From positions 1 through 38,099 of the forward strand of contig DASPFV010000294.1 in the NCBI GenBank assembly GCA_035620975.1: DNA of 38,099 bases, written 5' to 3'. This DNA is from DASPFV01 sp035620975 (lineage in GTDB: Bacteria; Acidobacteriota; Vicinamibacteria; Vicinamibacterales; 2-12-FULL-66-21). The position numbers and the translations under genes were made by a program. Each line of letters starts with the position of its first letter. The first letter of the stretch is position 1. Below are positions 16,441 through 27,033 of the stretch, one piece after another. The notes under the pieces are model-generated. The model was given only the letters and a program-made list of their open reading frames with translations. It ran no database searches and was not told the DNA's origin.

Positions 16441-17316
16441 GGGGCTTGGAGCACGCGAGTGCGACGCAAACCGTGGCTCGCGCCGGCTCAGGAACGCGTC
16501 GAGGCCCTCGGCGAAGGCGGCCGTGTCGGCGCTGCGGGCCAGGTGCTCCAGCTCCTGATCCAGGTGGTAATCCAGCCGATCGACGCCGGCGGCCTGGTTC
16601 ATCAGCGACTTCGTCACACCGTAGGCGTCCATCGGCCCCTTCGCGAGCCTGGCAGCGAGCGCGAGGACTTCCTCGTCGAACCGATCGACCGGGATGACCG
16701 CAGTGACGAGGCCGAGCTCGAGGGCACGAGCGGCATCAAGACGAGGGTTGAGCAGCGCCAGCTCCAGCGCGCGGCGGAGCCCGATCAGCCTGGGCAGGAA
16801 GAACGTGGAGCTCTCGGCCCCGGTGAGCCCGGTCTTGCCGTACGCCCACTCGAAGCTCGCGCGCGACGACGCGAGCACGAGGTCGCAGCACATCGCGAGC
16901 CCGAGCCCGCCGGCCGCGGCCATGCCGTCGACGGCGGCGATGAACGGCTTCGGCGACCGACGGATCTCCGAGATCGTGCTGTGCAGGTATTCCAGGATCT
17001 GCTTGAAGACCTCGCCGTAGCCACCCGGCGTCGGCCGTGCAGCGGGCCGAAGATACGCCAGGTCGTCGCCGGCGCCCCCGCCGGCGATGTACTTCAGGTC
17101 TGCACCGCTGCAGAAGACGCCGCCGCTGCCCCGCAGGACCACCACGCGCACCCGTTCGTCGCGGGCGCACTGCAGCGCGGCGCGCCGCAGGTCCTGGGCG
17201 GTCTGGACGTCGAGCGAGTTGAAACGCGATCGGCGGTCAATCGTGATGAGCCCCACGGCCCCGGTATGCGTCAGGGCGATGTGGCTCACTGCCGGCTCGG
17301 CATGCCTCGCTACCAT
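16426..17316 (-). CDS. Crotonase-fold (enoyl-CoA hydratase-like) protein, probable C-terminal half of a split HypX
   Basis: A 296-residue crotonase-superfamily protein. The oxyanion-hole regions are intact: CSGADLKYI (69-77) and DGMAAAGGLGLAMCCD (130-145). Both catalytic glutamates of true enoyl-CoA hydratase are gone, aligning with G139 and Y159. The next stretch, GLTGAESSTFFLPRLIG (163-179), resembles from memory the GLYGSE..T..LPRR signature of the HypX C-terminal domain, with Y159 and E168 where HypX has its functional Tyr and Glu. HypX's crotonase domain decarbonylates formyl-CoA to CO for the [NiFe] site. The gene overlaps the formyltransferase gene by 7 nt, between hypE and hypA. A plain fatty-acid enoyl-CoA hydratase is the alternative, and its location argues against that. 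Confidence 0.75.
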   Translation of the reverse strand: MVARHAEPAVSHIALTHTGAVGLITIDRRSRFNSLDVQTAQDLRRAALQCARDERVRVVVLRGSGGVFCSGADLKYIAGGGAGDDLAYLRPAARPTPGGYGEVFKQILEYLHSTISEIRRSPKPFIAAVDGMAAAGGLGLAMCCDLVLASSRASFEWAYGKTGLTGAESSTFFLPRLIGLRRALELALLNPRLDAARALELGLVTAVIPVDRFDEEVLALAARLAKGPMDAYGVTKSLMNQAAGVDRLDYHLDQELEHLARSADTAAFAEGLDAFLSRREPRFASHSRAPSPEPEP

Positions 17317-18122
17317 GTCATGACTCCCGCGGCCCTCGGCGGGGGCGACGCCGGGATCGGCGTGGCTCTCTGGGCGGGCAGGAGCGTCCCCGCTTCGGTG
17401 AGCTCCCACTCCCCGGCGGCGCGAAGATCGAGCGTTCCTCCCGATGCCCGCCGCAAAGTCGCCGCGATCTGAATCACGCAGGCGAGCATCGGCGGCCAGG
17501 CGGTGCGGAGCATCCATTCCTGATGCGCGAACGCGAAGGCCCGCAGCACGTCGTGCGCCGCCTGGCGCCGCGCCCACCGGACCACCGGCGCCACGACGAA
17601 CGGCCAGCTCCTCACGAGGACGGGGCCCTCATCCAGGGTCGCGGTGACGAGGTGCGCCGTCGCCCGCGTCTCGCGCTCGCCCGCGAGGAGGGCGTCGCGC
17701 ACGGCACGGAGCCCGGGGTAGCGCGGCGCCCCCGAGCCATCGCGCAGCGCCAGGTCGCTGTGATGGATGTTGACGGTGCGGTGAGCGAACCGATCGAGGA
17801 ACGGGGCGGTGAGCAGCAGCAGATAGCCGTCGAGCACGATCAGGTCCGGTCGAACCGGCGAGAGGAGCGCCACCGTGGCCGCGTCATACGCGGCCCGGAC
17901 GTCCAGATCGCCGAGGCGCGCGCCGCGCTCACGGCAGAACGCGCGAATCGAGTGGGCGACGCAGGGAACGCCGCGCGCCTCCAGCGCGGCCGCCTCGGCA
18001 AAGGTGTCGCTCGACGTGACGCAGCACACAACTTCGTAGGCGCTTCCGCGCCGGGCATCACGGTCCAGCAACGCCACGAGCCCGGGCGCGCGGTGCGAAC
18101 ACAGAACGGCGACTCGAAACAT
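17310..18122 (-). CDS. PurN-like formyltransferase, probable N-terminal half of a split HypX
   Basis: A 270-residue protein. Residues 1-180 match the formyl-tetrahydrofolate hydrolase/transferase fold: a Rossmann-like start (RVAVLCSH), PDLIVLDGY (92-100), then the active-site triad N118-x-H120 in NIHHSDL and D164 in LDEGPVL, with RYPGLRAVRDALLAGE between. This is PurN-like in detail, not the HPGxxGDRG style of classical HypX. A further 90 residues (helical, then a short strand region) have no purine-enzyme counterpart. No purine genes are nearby. It lies in the hyp operon and overlaps the crotonase gene by 7 nt, so transfer of a formyl group toward CO synthesis is the favoured role. A genuine GAR transformylase is the alternative. 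Confidence 0.75.
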   Translation of the reverse strand: MFRVAVLCSHRAPGLVALLDRDARRGSAYEVVCCVTSSDTFAEAAALEARGVPCVAHSIRAFCRERGARLGDLDVRAAYDAATVALLSPVRPDLIVLDGYLLLLTAPFLDRFAHRTVNIHHSDLALRDGSGAPRYPGLRAVRDALLAGERETRATAHLVTATLDEGPVLVRSWPFVVAPVVRWARRQAAHDVLRAFAFAHQEWMLRTAWPPMLACVIQIAATLRRASGGTLDLRAAGEWELTEAGTLLPAQRATPIPASPPPRAAGVMTW

Positions 18123-18135
18123 GTCGTCTCCGACG

Positions 18136-18162
18136 CTCCAGCTCTCAGCGCTCAGCTCCAGC
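18136..18162. repeat. Short heptad-phased repeat between hypE and the formyltransferase gene
   Basis: CAG words occur at 18139, 18146 and 18153 (period 7), then at 18159. It is a small, degenerate member of the heptad arrays and lies in the 66-nt spacer just upstream of the formyltransferase start. Confidence 0.5.
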
Positions 18163-18188
18163 CCTGGTCGCCGAGCGCCCTGTGCGCA

Positions 18189-19205
18189 TCAGCAGATGCG
18201 CGGCAACAGCTCTCCGTCCGGCTCCGGCAGCAGGCGCCGGCCGAACCCCGTGTCGAGCACAATCGAGCCCGGCAGGTCCGCCGAGCAGACGCCGATGACG
18301 GCGGCCTCGCGGCCGAGCGGGTGCGCGCGAAGCGCCGCCAGCACGGCTGCGGCGGCGTCGGGCCGCACGCCGAGCACGGCTTTGCCTTCGTTGGCGATGA
18401 GGAGCGGGTCGATGCCCAGCAGCTCCGCGGCTGCGCGGACCTCGGTGCGGATCGGGATGGCCTGCTCGTCGAGCCTGATCCCCACCCCGCTCTTCTCGGC
18501 CATCTCGTGAAGGGTGCTCGCCAGCCCGCCGCGGGTCGGATCCTTCATGGCCGTCACGGCACCCCGGGCCACCCGCAGCGCGGCGCGCACGAGACCGTTC
18601 AGCGGCGCCACGTCCGACTGCAGCGTGGCCCCGAGATCGAGCTGGTGCCGGGCCGCCATGACCGCCATCCCGTGATCGCCAATCGTCCCGGTCAGGAGAA
18701 CGCGGTCGCCCGGACGCAGCCCGCTGTCGCGCACCACGTGATCGACGAGGGCCACGCCCGACGTGTTGATGACCAGGCCGTCCACCTCCCCGCGACCCAT
18801 GACCTTCGTATCGCCCGTGACGATCGGCGCCTGCGCCTCCCGGCACGCCGCAGCCATCGACTCGCGAACCCTGGCCAGGTCCTCGAGGACGAACCCTTCC
18901 TCGATCACGAGCGCACAGGTGAGGCCCAGCGGCTCGGTCGCGCCCATCATCGCGAGATCGTTGACGGTGCCGCAGATCGACAGCCGCCCGATGTCGCCAC
19001 CCGGGAACACGAGCGGCTGGATCACGTGCGAATCGGTGGTCAGAATCAGGAAGCCGTTCCCCACGGGCAGCACCGCACCGTCGTCGAGCGCCGTCGCCGC
19101 ACGGGACCCCCGGTCCAGCAGCACTTCCTCGATCAGCCGGCGCATCGAGCGGCCCCCCGCGCCGTGCCGCATGGCGATTCGTCCGACCGTGGTCGTCGGG
19201 GCCAT
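18189..19205 (-). CDS. hypE: Hydrogenase expression/formation protein HypE
   Basis: A 338-residue PurM/AIR-synthetase-like protein that dehydrates a carbamoyl group on its own C-terminal Cys into a thiocyanate, the source of the active-site CN ligands. The C terminus ends in the required P-R-I-C, so C338 is present. ATP-site motifs are seen in DDGAVLPVG and DSHVIQPLVFPGGDIGRLSICGTVNDLAMMGA in the N half, and GDTKVMGRG and KDPTRGGLAS further on. The ATG overlaps the hypD stop as TGATG. It receives the carbamoyl group from HypF and passes CN to HypCD. Length and motifs are normal. Confidence 0.96.
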   Translation of the reverse strand: MAPTTTVGRIAMRHGAGGRSMRRLIEEVLLDRGSRAATALDDGAVLPVGNGFLILTTDSHVIQPLVFPGGDIGRLSICGTVNDLAMMGATEPLGLTCALVIEEGFVLEDLARVRESMAAACREAQAPIVTGDTKVMGRGEVDGLVINTSGVALVDHVVRDSGLRPGDRVLLTGTIGDHGMAVMAARHQLDLGATLQSDVAPLNGLVRAALRVARGAVTAMKDPTRGGLASTLHEMAEKSGVGIRLDEQAIPIRTEVRAAAELLGIDPLLIANEGKAVLGVRPDAAAAVLAALRAHPLGREAAVIGVCSADLPGSIVLDTGFGRRLLPEPDGELLPRIC

Positions 19206-20383
19206 CACCGTTCTCCCTCCGCCTGCCGCGGTCCGGCCTGCGCCTCGAGGCCGACCACGGCGGCGAGCTCCGGACGCGTGCCGTACTGGTGCCAGATCCG
19301 GCACGTACCTTCGCTGCTGACCATGCACGCGCCGACCGGCGCTTCCGGCAGGCACTCCGTGCCGAACAGCCGGCAATCGGCGGGCGAACGGATGCCGGCC
19401 ATGATGTCGCCGCAGATGCAGTGCTGCGCCAGCGCGGGCGGCGCCTCGTCCCAGAGCGAGGAGAGGTCGATCCGGAATTGCCGGCGCGCGTCGACGTGCG
19501 CCCATTCATCGCGGAGGCGCAGGTTGCCATTCGGCACGTGCGCGATCCCCCGCCACCGCCCGCCGATCGGCCTGAACACCGTCCAGAGCTTGTCCTGCGC
19601 GCAGAGGTTGCCCTCGCGGGTCACGCACCTCGGGAAGAGGTTCTCGACCGCCGGCCGGCCATCGCGCACGAGCTCGACGAGCCGGACGAGCGCCGCAAGG
19701 ATGTCCAGCGGCTCGAAGCCGGCTACGACGACCGGAACGCCGTGGCGATCGACGAAGGCCTCGAATACGCCCCAGCCCGTGATCGTCGCGGCGTGGCCGG
19801 CGGCGAGGAACCCCTCGACCCTCGTGTCCGGCATCTCGGCGACGATCTCCATGACGGGCGGGATGTACTTGTGCGCGGAGAGCACGAAGAAGTTGGCGGG
19901 CGGGCTGTCGAGGACCGCGGCCGCAGTCGCCACGGCGGTGGTCTCGAAGCCGGTCGCGAAGAACACGACCGGCTCGGCGGCCTTCCTGGCGGCCTCGAGC
20001 GCCTGCGCCACGCTGTAGACGACGTCGATGCGGCCGCCCTCGGTCTGCGCATCGGCGAGCGAGCGGCTGCTGCCCGGGACGCGGAGCATGTCGCCGTACG
20101 TCAGAATCCGCACGCCCTGCCTCGCGAGCGCGACGGCTTCGTCGACCTCCGGCTGATCGGTGATGCAGACGGGGCAGCCCGGCCCCATGATGACGTGAAG
20201 GTCGCGCGGGAAGGAGGCCCGAAGCCCGAACCGGGCAATCGCCTGCTCGTGGCTGCCGCAGACGTGCATGACCGACACCGGCGAGCGGCCGATCGACGCG
20301 GTGACCCGCCGGAGCGCGTCCGCAAGACCGGCCGCGCGCACTGGATCGCGGAACTTCAGCTCCCGGATCAGAGGATCACTCAT
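19205..20383 (-). CDS. hypD: Hydrogenase formation protein HypD
   Basis: A 392-residue iron-sulfur scaffold on which, with HypC, the Fe(CN)2CO unit is built. The family's Cys motifs are present: VCGSHE (C42), GPGCPVC (C70 and C73), GFETT, and the C-terminal cluster-binding set in CICGDI, CRLFGTECLPEAPVGACMVSSEGTCRIW. It has one [4Fe-4S] cluster by family knowledge. The start overlaps the hypC stop by 8 nt, and its stop overlaps the hypE start by 1 nt, so hypC, hypD and hypE are translationally linked. Confidence 0.96.
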   Translation of the reverse strand: MSDPLIRELKFRDPVRAAGLADALRRVTASIGRSPVSVMHVCGSHEQAIARFGLRASFPRDLHVIMGPGCPVCITDQPEVDEAVALARQGVRILTYGDMLRVPGSSRSLADAQTEGGRIDVVYSVAQALEAARKAAEPVVFFATGFETTAVATAAAVLDSPPANFFVLSAHKYIPPVMEIVAEMPDTRVEGFLAAGHAATITGWGVFEAFVDRHGVPVVVAGFEPLDILAALVRLVELVRDGRPAVENLFPRCVTREGNLCAQDKLWTVFRPIGGRWRGIAHVPNGNLRLRDEWAHVDARRQFRIDLSSLWDEAPPALAQHCICGDIMAGIRSPADCRLFGTECLPEAPVGACMVSSEGTCRIWHQYGTRPELAAVVGLEAQAGPRQAEGER

Positions 20384-20672
20384 GCGAGCCCCTCGTCCCG
20401 GCCGCTTCGATCTCGCCGCGCACGTCGGCAGCCATCAGGTCGTCGCCGGCCTCCCGGACCAGCTGCTCGTAGAGTGCGAGGGTGCCCTCGATGTCGTCTT
20501 CGGGAATCCGCCGGATGGCGTAACCCACGTGGTTGAGGACGTAGTCCCCCACTTCGACCGGCTGATCCACGAGCTCGAGACGGACGGTCCGCCGCACGCC
20601 GAAGAAGTCGACGGTGGCCGTGAGGCTGTCCGCAGAGATGCCCACGATTCGACCAGGTACGCCGAGACACAT
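20376..20672 (-). CDS. hypC: Hydrogenase assembly chaperone HypC
   Basis: A 98-residue HypC/HybG/HupF-family chaperone beginning MCLGVPG, where Cys2 binds the Fe centre during assembly and docks on the large-subunit precursor. The beta-barrel core (residues 5-55) ends in GDYVLNHVGYAIRRI, a normal family feature. A slightly long acidic tail follows. It couples to hypD by an 8-nt overlap and begins 63 nt after hypF. A single HypC-type gene is present, so no separate HybG-like dedicated chaperone is seen here. Confidence 0.95.
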   Translation of the reverse strand: MCLGVPGRIVGISADSLTATVDFFGVRRTVRLELVDQPVEVGDYVLNHVGYAIRRIPEDDIEGTLALYEQLVREAGDDLMAADVRGEIEAAGTRGSHE

Positions 20673-20735
20673 AAGTTCCCCTTCGAAGTCTCTCCGTCAG
20701 TTTCTGGTGTTCAGTACCGGCACATACGGCGACGC

Positions 20736-23042
20736 TCACTGCGCGCGCACCACGGCGTCCGCAACGAGCGCCTGCCCGAGCGCAATCCCGCCGTCGCCCG
20801 GCGGCACCTGCGAGGGCAGGTACACCGTGTGCTCCGGCGTGAGCTCCCGCACGACACCGGCCGCGAGCATGTCGTTCTGAAAGCAGCCGCCGCCGAGCAC
20901 GACCGGCATCCTGCCCCGGGCTCTGACGACGCCCCGGACGAGGTCGGCCGTCGCGCCAATCACGGTGTTGTGGAACCGTGCGGACACGCGCGCCGGCGCC
21001 TCCCCTCCGATCAGCTCGAAGAGCGCCTCGCGGGCCGCGGGCCGCAGATCCAACTCCCACGGACTGCTGCCGCGGACGATCTCGTAGCGGTAGCGCGACC
21101 GCTCCTGCGGATCGGCAATCGCGTTCCACTCGAGCGCCACCTGGCCCTCGTACGACGCCCGCGACCGCCCGAGTCCGAGCGCACCGAACGCGTCGAAATA
21201 GCGACCGGCTCCGTGAGCACGCGGGGCATTCAGCCCCAGCCGGATCATCGTGCGGACGACGTGCAGGTCGGCCTTGTCGATCTCCGTGAAGAGCGGGAGC
21301 GCTTCGACGGGCGCATCGCCGTCGAAGGCGTCCTCCACCAGCGCCAGGGCGAGCCGCCAGGGTTGCCGGATGGCCGTGTCGCCGCCCGCGAGCGCCAGCG
21401 GCCGGAAGGTCGCCACGCGCGTGAAGCCTGCGAAATCGGCCACCAGGATTTCCCCGCCCCAGGCCGTGCCGTCGGTGCCCAGGCCGGTCCCGTCGTACGC
21501 GACGCCGATCACCGGCCCGACCAGGCCGTGCTCCGCCATCACGGCGGCCACGTGCGCGTGGTGATGCTGCACCGGCACGGCGATCACGCCTCGCCGCCGG
21601 CGGGCGTACTGCGTCGACAGGTACTCCGGATGCAGGTCGTGGGCGATCACGGCCGGCCGGACGTCCAGGAACCGCTCCATGCGGTCGATCGACTCCTGGT
21701 AGGCGGTGAACGTCTCCAGGTTCTCCAGATCGCCGATGTGAGGCCCCAGCACGGCATCCCGATCGCGGGCGATGCAGAACGTGTTCTTGAGCAGGGCCCC
21801 GCACGCGAGCACCGGCTTCGAGACGCTGCGCGGCAGCCCGACCGGCGCGGGAACGTAGCCGCGCGATCGTCGGAGCATCACGGGCCGTCCGTTCGTCACC
21901 CGTACGACCGAATCGTCGCAGCGCGTGACGATCTCGCGGTCGTGGAGCAGGAAGAGATCGGCGATCGCGCGCAACCGCTCGAGTGCCTCCTCGTTGCCGA
22001 TGGCGATGGGCTCTTCCGACAGATTCCCCGAGGTCATGACGAGCGGCCGCCGCACGAGGCCGAGCAGCAGGTGGTGGAGCGGCGCGTAGGGCAGGAAGAG
22101 ACCCACCCAGGGATTGCCAGGCGCGACGGCCGGCGCGAGACAGCTCTGCTCCCGGCGGGGAACCAGAACGATCGGCCGCGCGCTCGACGCGAGCAGCCGC
22201 CCTTCGTCCACGGTCAACACGGCCAGCGCCTGCGCGTGCTCGAGGTCCCGCGCCATCACCGCAAACGGCTTCTCGTCCCGCCGCTTGCGCTGGCGGAGCC
22301 GATCGATCGCCGCCGCGGACGTGGCATCGCACGCGAGGTGGAAGCCGCCGAGGCCCTTGATGGCGACAATGCAACCGGCTTCCAGCGCCCGGACGGCCAC
22401 CCGCAGCGGATCGCCCGTGACGGGCGTGCCCGACGGCGTCACTGCCCGCAGCTGCGGCCCGCACACCGGGCAGGCATTGGGCTGCGCATGGAACCGCCGA
22501 TCCTGGACCGACTCGTACTCCGCTGCGCACGCGGGGCACATGGGGAACCGGTCCATGGTCGTGTTCGGGCGGTCGTATGGCGCGGCCGTCGCAATCGTGA
22601 ATCGCGGACCGCAACTGGTGCAGTTGGTGAAGGGGTAACCGTACCGGCGATCGGCCGGATCGCACACCTCCTGCAGGCATTCGGGGCACGTCGCCAGGTC
22701 CGGAGGGATTGCCACGCGAACCTCGTCGCGCTTGCGGCTCGAGACAATCTGGAAGCCCACGGCGGGCTCGTAGGGAATCGGCTCGAAGCTCACGCTCCGG
22801 ATGGCGGCCGCGGGCGGGCCGGCGGTCGTCAGCCGCTCGACGAACCGGTCGATTGCCTCGGGCTCGCCGAACGCCTCGATGGTGACGCCGCTGGAGTGGT
22901 TGCACACGCGGCCGGTGATAGCGCCCTCGACGGCGGTGCGGTAGACCCACGGCCGGAAGCCGACCCCCTGTACCGTGCCGCTGACTTCGATCCGGCGACC
23001 TTCACGAGAGCGAGCGCGACGGCCCGAGGTAAGCGGCAGCAT
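20736..23042 (-). CDS. hypF: Carbamoyltransferase HypF
   Basis: A 768-residue multi-domain enzyme that activates carbamoyl phosphate to carbamoyl-AMP and transfers the carbamoyl to HypE for CN ligand synthesis. The domains in order are acylphosphatase (about 17-103; VQGVGFRPWVYR), two zinc-finger-like sets (CPECLQEVC...CTSCGPRF, then CPACAAEY...CPVCGPQL), a YrdC-like domain (about 215-400; GLGGFHLACDA) and a Kae1-like domain (about 430-760) with VQHHHAHV and AYDGTGLGTDGTAWGGE. All are intact. The ATG at 23042 opens the acylphosphatase domain; the longer frame reads through the upstream repeat array and is rejected. Confidence 0.96.
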   Translation of the reverse strand: MLPLTSGRRARSREGRRIEVSGTVQGVGFRPWVYRTAVEGAITGRVCNHSSGVTIEAFGEPEAIDRFVERLTTAGPPAAAIRSVSFEPIPYEPAVGFQIVSSRKRDEVRVAIPPDLATCPECLQEVCDPADRRYGYPFTNCTSCGPRFTIATAAPYDRPNTTMDRFPMCPACAAEYESVQDRRFHAQPNACPVCGPQLRAVTPSGTPVTGDPLRVAVRALEAGCIVAIKGLGGFHLACDATSAAAIDRLRQRKRRDEKPFAVMARDLEHAQALAVLTVDEGRLLASSARPIVLVPRREQSCLAPAVAPGNPWVGLFLPYAPLHHLLLGLVRRPLVMTSGNLSEEPIAIGNEEALERLRAIADLFLLHDREIVTRCDDSVVRVTNGRPVMLRRSRGYVPAPVGLPRSVSKPVLACGALLKNTFCIARDRDAVLGPHIGDLENLETFTAYQESIDRMERFLDVRPAVIAHDLHPEYLSTQYARRRRGVIAVPVQHHHAHVAAVMAEHGLVGPVIGVAYDGTGLGTDGTAWGGEILVADFAGFTRVATFRPLALAGGDTAIRQPWRLALALVEDAFDGDAPVEALPLFTEIDKADLHVVRTMIRLGLNAPRAHGAGRYFDAFGALGLGRSRASYEGQVALEWNAIADPQERSRYRYEIVRGSSPWELDLRPAAREALFELIGGEAPARVSARFHNTVIGATADLVRGVVRARGRMPVVLGGGCFQNDMLAAGVVRELTPEHTVYLPSQVPPGDGGIALGQALVADAVVRAQ

Positions 23043-23169
23043 GATGTGGAAAGCGTCCACGTCAGGCCAAGGCAAGGGCGGTGCCACGCCAGATCGGCGC
23101 AAATTACCGCCGGAATGGCCCGGCGGCGGCCGGGACCGGCCGCGGGCCGCGGAAGTTTCCGCGCGGGGC

Positions 23170-23280
23170 CACGGAAAAACACCGCCACGGTAGAACACGG
23201 ACGAACACGGCCACGGAAGAACACGGAAGAACACGGAAGGACACGGCCACGGAAGAACACGGAAGAACACGGAAACACGG
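23170..23280. repeat. CACGG 10/6-nt array, copy 2
   Basis: CACGG words start at 23170, 23180 (one mismatch), 23186, 23196, 23206, 23212, 23222, 23232, 23242, 23248, 23258, 23268 and 23276. Spacings are 10 or 6 nt, apart from a final 8. Most linkers are AAGAA. It occupies the 251-nt spacer between the protease stop and hypF start, so if the locus is one transcript it lies inside the mRNA. Confidence 0.88.
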
Positions 23281-23293
23281 ACCGACAGGGCTA

Positions 23294-23837
23294 TCAGCCG
23301 GCCAGTTGCGCGCCGGCGGGCGCCCGTTCCCACCAGGCGTCAGGCGCGAGCCGCGTTTCGCGCTGGGAGGCGGGAGCGCCGAGGCGCTCGAGCTCGTCGA
23401 GCACGGCGAGCACGGCCGCGGGAACCGCCGCGCGGACGGGCGGGCTGAGCGAGACGCCCGGCTCGAGGCCGCCGGGGACCACGCCGACGAGGAGGACGTC
23501 ACGCGGCCCGCGGCCGGCCGCGGCCACGGTGAGGAGCGCTTCCTTCACGCCCGGATCGTGCGGCCCCAGCCGCGGCTGCGGCGGCATGCGGAGCATGTCC
23601 TCGATCCGGAGCGTCTGGATGCGTCCGGCCGGCCCCGGCGCCTTCACCGTATCGATGAAGATGACCGCCTCGGCGTCGAGCAGATAGGGCGTGAGATCGA
23701 GGCCCGGCGTGCCGACATCGATGACCTCCACGTCCGGCCGGAAATCGCACGTCGCCTCGAGCACCCGCACGACGTACGGTCCGAACCCGTCGTCGCTCAT
23801 CAGCACATTCCCAAGCCCCAATACTCGAATCACTCTC

Positions 23838-23839
<2 letters not shown>
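23294..23839 (-). CDS. [NiFe]-hydrogenase maturation endopeptidase (HybD/HyaD family)
   Basis: A 181-residue protease that removes the C-terminal peptide of the large subunit after Ni insertion. The N-terminal GLGNVLMSDDGFGP motif, D63 (FIDTVKAP) and H94 (GPHDP) match the three Ni-recognition positions of E. coli HybD (Glu16, Asp62, His93). The first is Asp17 here instead of Glu, a conservative change. The substrate is the large subunit just upstream. The ATG at 23839 is embedded in the arm of a perfect inverted repeat, and there is no classical Shine-Dalgarno sequence. The longer in-frame start is repeat-derived and rejected. An extra 15-20 residues at the C terminus have no clear counterpart. 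Confidence 0.93.
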
Positions 23840-25782
<1,943 letters not shown>

Positions 25783-25798
<16 letters not shown>

Positions 25799-27033
25799 CC
25801 TGCTCCTGCCTTTTCTGCGGCGCTCTTCTCAGTCGCAGGAGGCTCCGCCCCGGCGGATCCCCCGAACGACGGTGCGCCGCTCAGTATCGGGAAGACCTTG
25901 ATCAACGCGATGTAGACCATGATTTCCGCGGCCACGAGGCCGATCGTGATCGTCAACTCGGGCACGCTGGGGAAGTACGACCAGTTGTCGCCCGGACGGA
26001 ATGCGACGAGGTAGGTGTCGAACCGATAGAGGCCGCCGGCCAGCATCATCAGCATCGCCGCCCGGAAGAGGCTGCCGAGACTGGCGCGCCGCGTCGGGCT
26101 CATCAGGAGGATCCCGGGCGCAATCGCCAGGGCCAGCTCGAGGAGCGCCATGACGCTGAACCGGTCGAACGCGAAGAGGAGCCCGAGCTGCCCCTGCCAC
26201 GCGATGTCCGCCAGCCGGAGCGCGGGATAGAGGAGCACGATCGGGACCATCGCCCGCGCGATGCCCGACAGCATGGGCATCTCGGGCCGGCGCCCGAGCA
26301 GAAGGCTCGACAGCGCCGCCTCGAAGATCACGACCGCGAAGCCCATCGCGATGCACGAGATCAGGAACAGCAGCGGCAGCCATCCCGTGTTCCACAACGG
26401 GTGCAGCCGCGGTCCGGCGAGCAGCATCAGCGAGCCCAGCGAGGACTGGTGCATCGTGGGCAGCAGCACGCCGAGCGCGATGATCCAGAGCAGCGTCCGG
26501 TTGAGGATCGGCAGCGCCCGGTCGGCGAACTGGCGGAGCCGCGGCGGCCCGCTCGCCTGCGCCTTCTCGAGGAACGCCGGCGACAGCTCGATCCAGAGCA
26601 CGAGGATGTACGCCATCACGCAGAGCGCCACCTCCAGCAGGACCGAGCTCAGGTTCCAGTGCCAGAAGAAGAGCGGCACGCGCCAGATGTTCCACCAGCG
26701 GCCCACGTCGAGGCCGATGCCGATGCCCGCCAGCGTGTAGCCGAGGGCGCTCGTGAGCACTGCAGGTCGGACGAGCGGGTGATACTCGCCCTTGTTCACG
26801 ATGTAGACCATCAGCGCCATCGCGTACCCGCCACAGGCGAGCGCAGTGCCGGTGACGACGTCGAAGGCGATCCAGAGGCCCCAGGGATAGCCGTCATTGA
26901 GGGCCGTGACCTGCCCGAGCCCCGTGAGCAGACGCCAGAGGATGGCAACCCCCGCGAGCGCGAACAGCACGAAGAGGACCCTGAAAGGTCGCGTGAAGAT
27001 CCGCCCGCCGACGGGCTCCGCGTGCGCGCTCAT
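25783..27033 (-). CDS. hybB: HybB-like integral membrane subunit (NrfD/PsrC family)
   Basis: A 416-residue polytopic membrane protein with about ten predicted helices and no heme motifs. It belongs to the NrfD/PsrC quinone-interacting family. Conserved-looking charged and aromatic positions occur at GYPWGLWIAFDVVTG (48-62) and in the EYHPL and MHQSSLGSLMLL regions. In E. coli hydrogenase-2 the HybB homologue links HybA to the quinone pool and may support proton-motive-force-driven turnover. The start overlaps the HybA gene by 4 nt (ATGA), and the end overlaps the large-subunit gene by 16 nt. The last 30 residues are an Ala/Glu/Lys-rich tail. Confidence 0.93.

Noticed and set aside
17310..18122. 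Annotation as purN (purine synthesis)
   Set aside because: The active site fits, but the C-terminal extension, the overlap with a crotonase gene and the hyp-operon context make this the second choice. It is kept as an alternative.
23170..23280. Possible CRISPR array
   Set aside because: Units are 10 and 6 nt with no unique spacers of 25-40 nt, and there are no cas genes in the window. The same applies to the heptad arrays.
20268..23687. A 1139-codon open frame on the plus strand across hypF, hypC and part of hypD
   Set aside because: It is antisense to three well-identified genes. Its product is Arg/His/Gly-rich with no domain, as expected for the complement of high-GC coding DNA.
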